From NCBI GenBank assembly GCA_021807645.1, contig JAKBCP010000030.1:1-7377 (forward strand): a DNA stretch of 7,377 nt. The letters are read 5' to 3'. How positions within the stretch are numbered: the first letter of the stretch is position 1; each line of letters starts with the position of its first letter. A program made the position numbers and the translations under genes. The notes below the pieces were generated by a model. That model was not told the DNA's origin, did not search any database, and saw only the letters and a program-made list of their open reading frames with translations. Shown here piece after piece: positions 6,865 to 7,377 of the stretch. This stretch comes from a bacterium (GTDB taxonomy: Bacteria > Vulcanimicrobiota > Vulcanimicrobiia > Vulcanimicrobiales > Vulcanimicrobiaceae).

Positions 6865-7377
6865 GCTTCGCGCAAAGAGTCATCGACGTGAACGAATCGG
6901 AGGATCTCGCGCGCTCGGTCCGTTGGTGCGCGCAGGTGATGCGCGCGCATGCGAAAAGTTTTTATTTTAGCACGCGCGTTCTTCCACGTGCGAAGCGCGA
7001 AGCGGTCGAGGCATTATACGGCCTCTTCAGAAGTGCCGACGATCTCGCCGACGAACCTGGGCCGACGCTTGAAGAACGGCGTGCCGGTTTCGTCGATCTG
7101 CGCGATGCGCTCGCTGCCGTCGCTCGCGGAGAGCCTTCGCGCGGGGTGCCGTGGGCCGCTGCGGTCGCTCGTGCGCTCGCGCGCTTTCCGATCGCGCTCG
7201 ATGATATTCTGGCCTTGATCGCCGGCTGCGAGAGCGATCTCGAGCCGCGACCGATCGCGACGTTTGCTGAGTTGGAGGCCTATTCGCGAGCCGTTGCGGG
7301 CACGGTCGGCCGTTGTTCCATGGCGATTCTCGGTGCGAGCGACGACGACTCGCTCGCGCGCGGCGATGTGCGGGGGA
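6861..7377 (+). CDS. crtB: Phytoene/squalene synthase family protein, N-terminal part (runs off the right edge)
   Basis: The predicted role is head-to-head condensation of two prenyl diphosphates, giving phytoene from geranylgeranyl diphosphate (CrtB) or a C30 product from farnesyl diphosphate. Seen: 172 residues, open to the edge, with SFYFSTRVLP at 33-42, ALYGLFRSADDLADE at 51-65 containing the first Asp-rich motif (Asp60, Asp61, Asp64) that binds magnesium-diphosphate, GCESDLEPR at 122-130, and YSRAVAGTVG at 141-150. These occur in family order and spacing. The second Asp-rich motif, expected soon after the last residue seen, is cut off; the family is about 280-320 residues. The GTG start shares bases with the crtI TGA stop (GTGA overlap) and has AGGAG five bases upstream, so translation is probably coupled. 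The symbol crtB rests on the adjacent desaturase. CrtM or HpnC/HpnD-like activity is possible and is not excluded by the visible part. Confidence 0.88.
   Translation, partial: MSFAQRVIDVNESEDLARSVRWCAQVMRAHAKSFYFSTRVLPRAKREAVEALYGLFRSADDLADEPGPTLEERRAGFVDLRDALAAVARGEPSRGVPWAAAVARALARFPIALDDILALIAGCESDLEPRPIATFAELEAYSRAVAGTVGRCSMAILGASDDDSLARGDVRG

Overview
The window is a gene-dense, GC-rich bacterial chromosome segment, roughly 60-65% G+C judged from sampled lines. It has no tRNA, rRNA, CRISPR array, insertion sequence or other mobile element that I can see, and no gene-free stretch longer than about 100 bases. The organism cannot be fixed from this sequence. A carotenoid-type desaturase/synthase pair, secreted enzymes with Sec-type signal peptides and a strong excess of the hexamer CGATCG fit a free-living, possibly pigmented, environmental bacterium. 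A GC-rich uncultivated phylum such as Eremiobacterota (WPS-2) is only a guess.

Layout, left to right. The 5' half of a secreted M16 zinc peptidase gene lies on the minus strand (582 to the left edge, GTG start). A small DUF167/YggU-family gene diverges from it on the plus strand (642-953). It meets, tail to tail with a 7-base gap, a run of four minus-strand genes. In transcription order these are radA (5301-3994, DNA recombination/repair), a stand-alone glutamate formiminotransferase (3987-3130), a secreted alpha/beta hydrolase of the secretory-lipase type (3065-1890) and a secreted DUF5694 protein (1788-961). On the other side of an 84-base divergent spacer, a CrtI-type desaturase (5386-6864) and the 5' part of a phytoene/squalene synthase (6861 to the right edge) run on the plus strand with a 4-base overlap.

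How the genes work together. The only pair with a clear shared pathway is the desaturase and synthase. The synthase should condense two prenyl diphosphates head to head, and the desaturase should introduce conjugated double bonds into the product. RadA and the formiminotransferase are close enough (6 bases) to share a transcript, but I know of no functional link. The lipase and the DUF5694 gene each have a strong Shine-Dalgarno site after a 64-base and a 101-base gap. They may be read through from radA-ftcD or be transcribed separately.

I looked for a new system and did not find one. The most unusual signal is compositional: 26 copies of CGATCG and five of GCGATCGC, far above chance. The least understood gene is the DUF5694 one.
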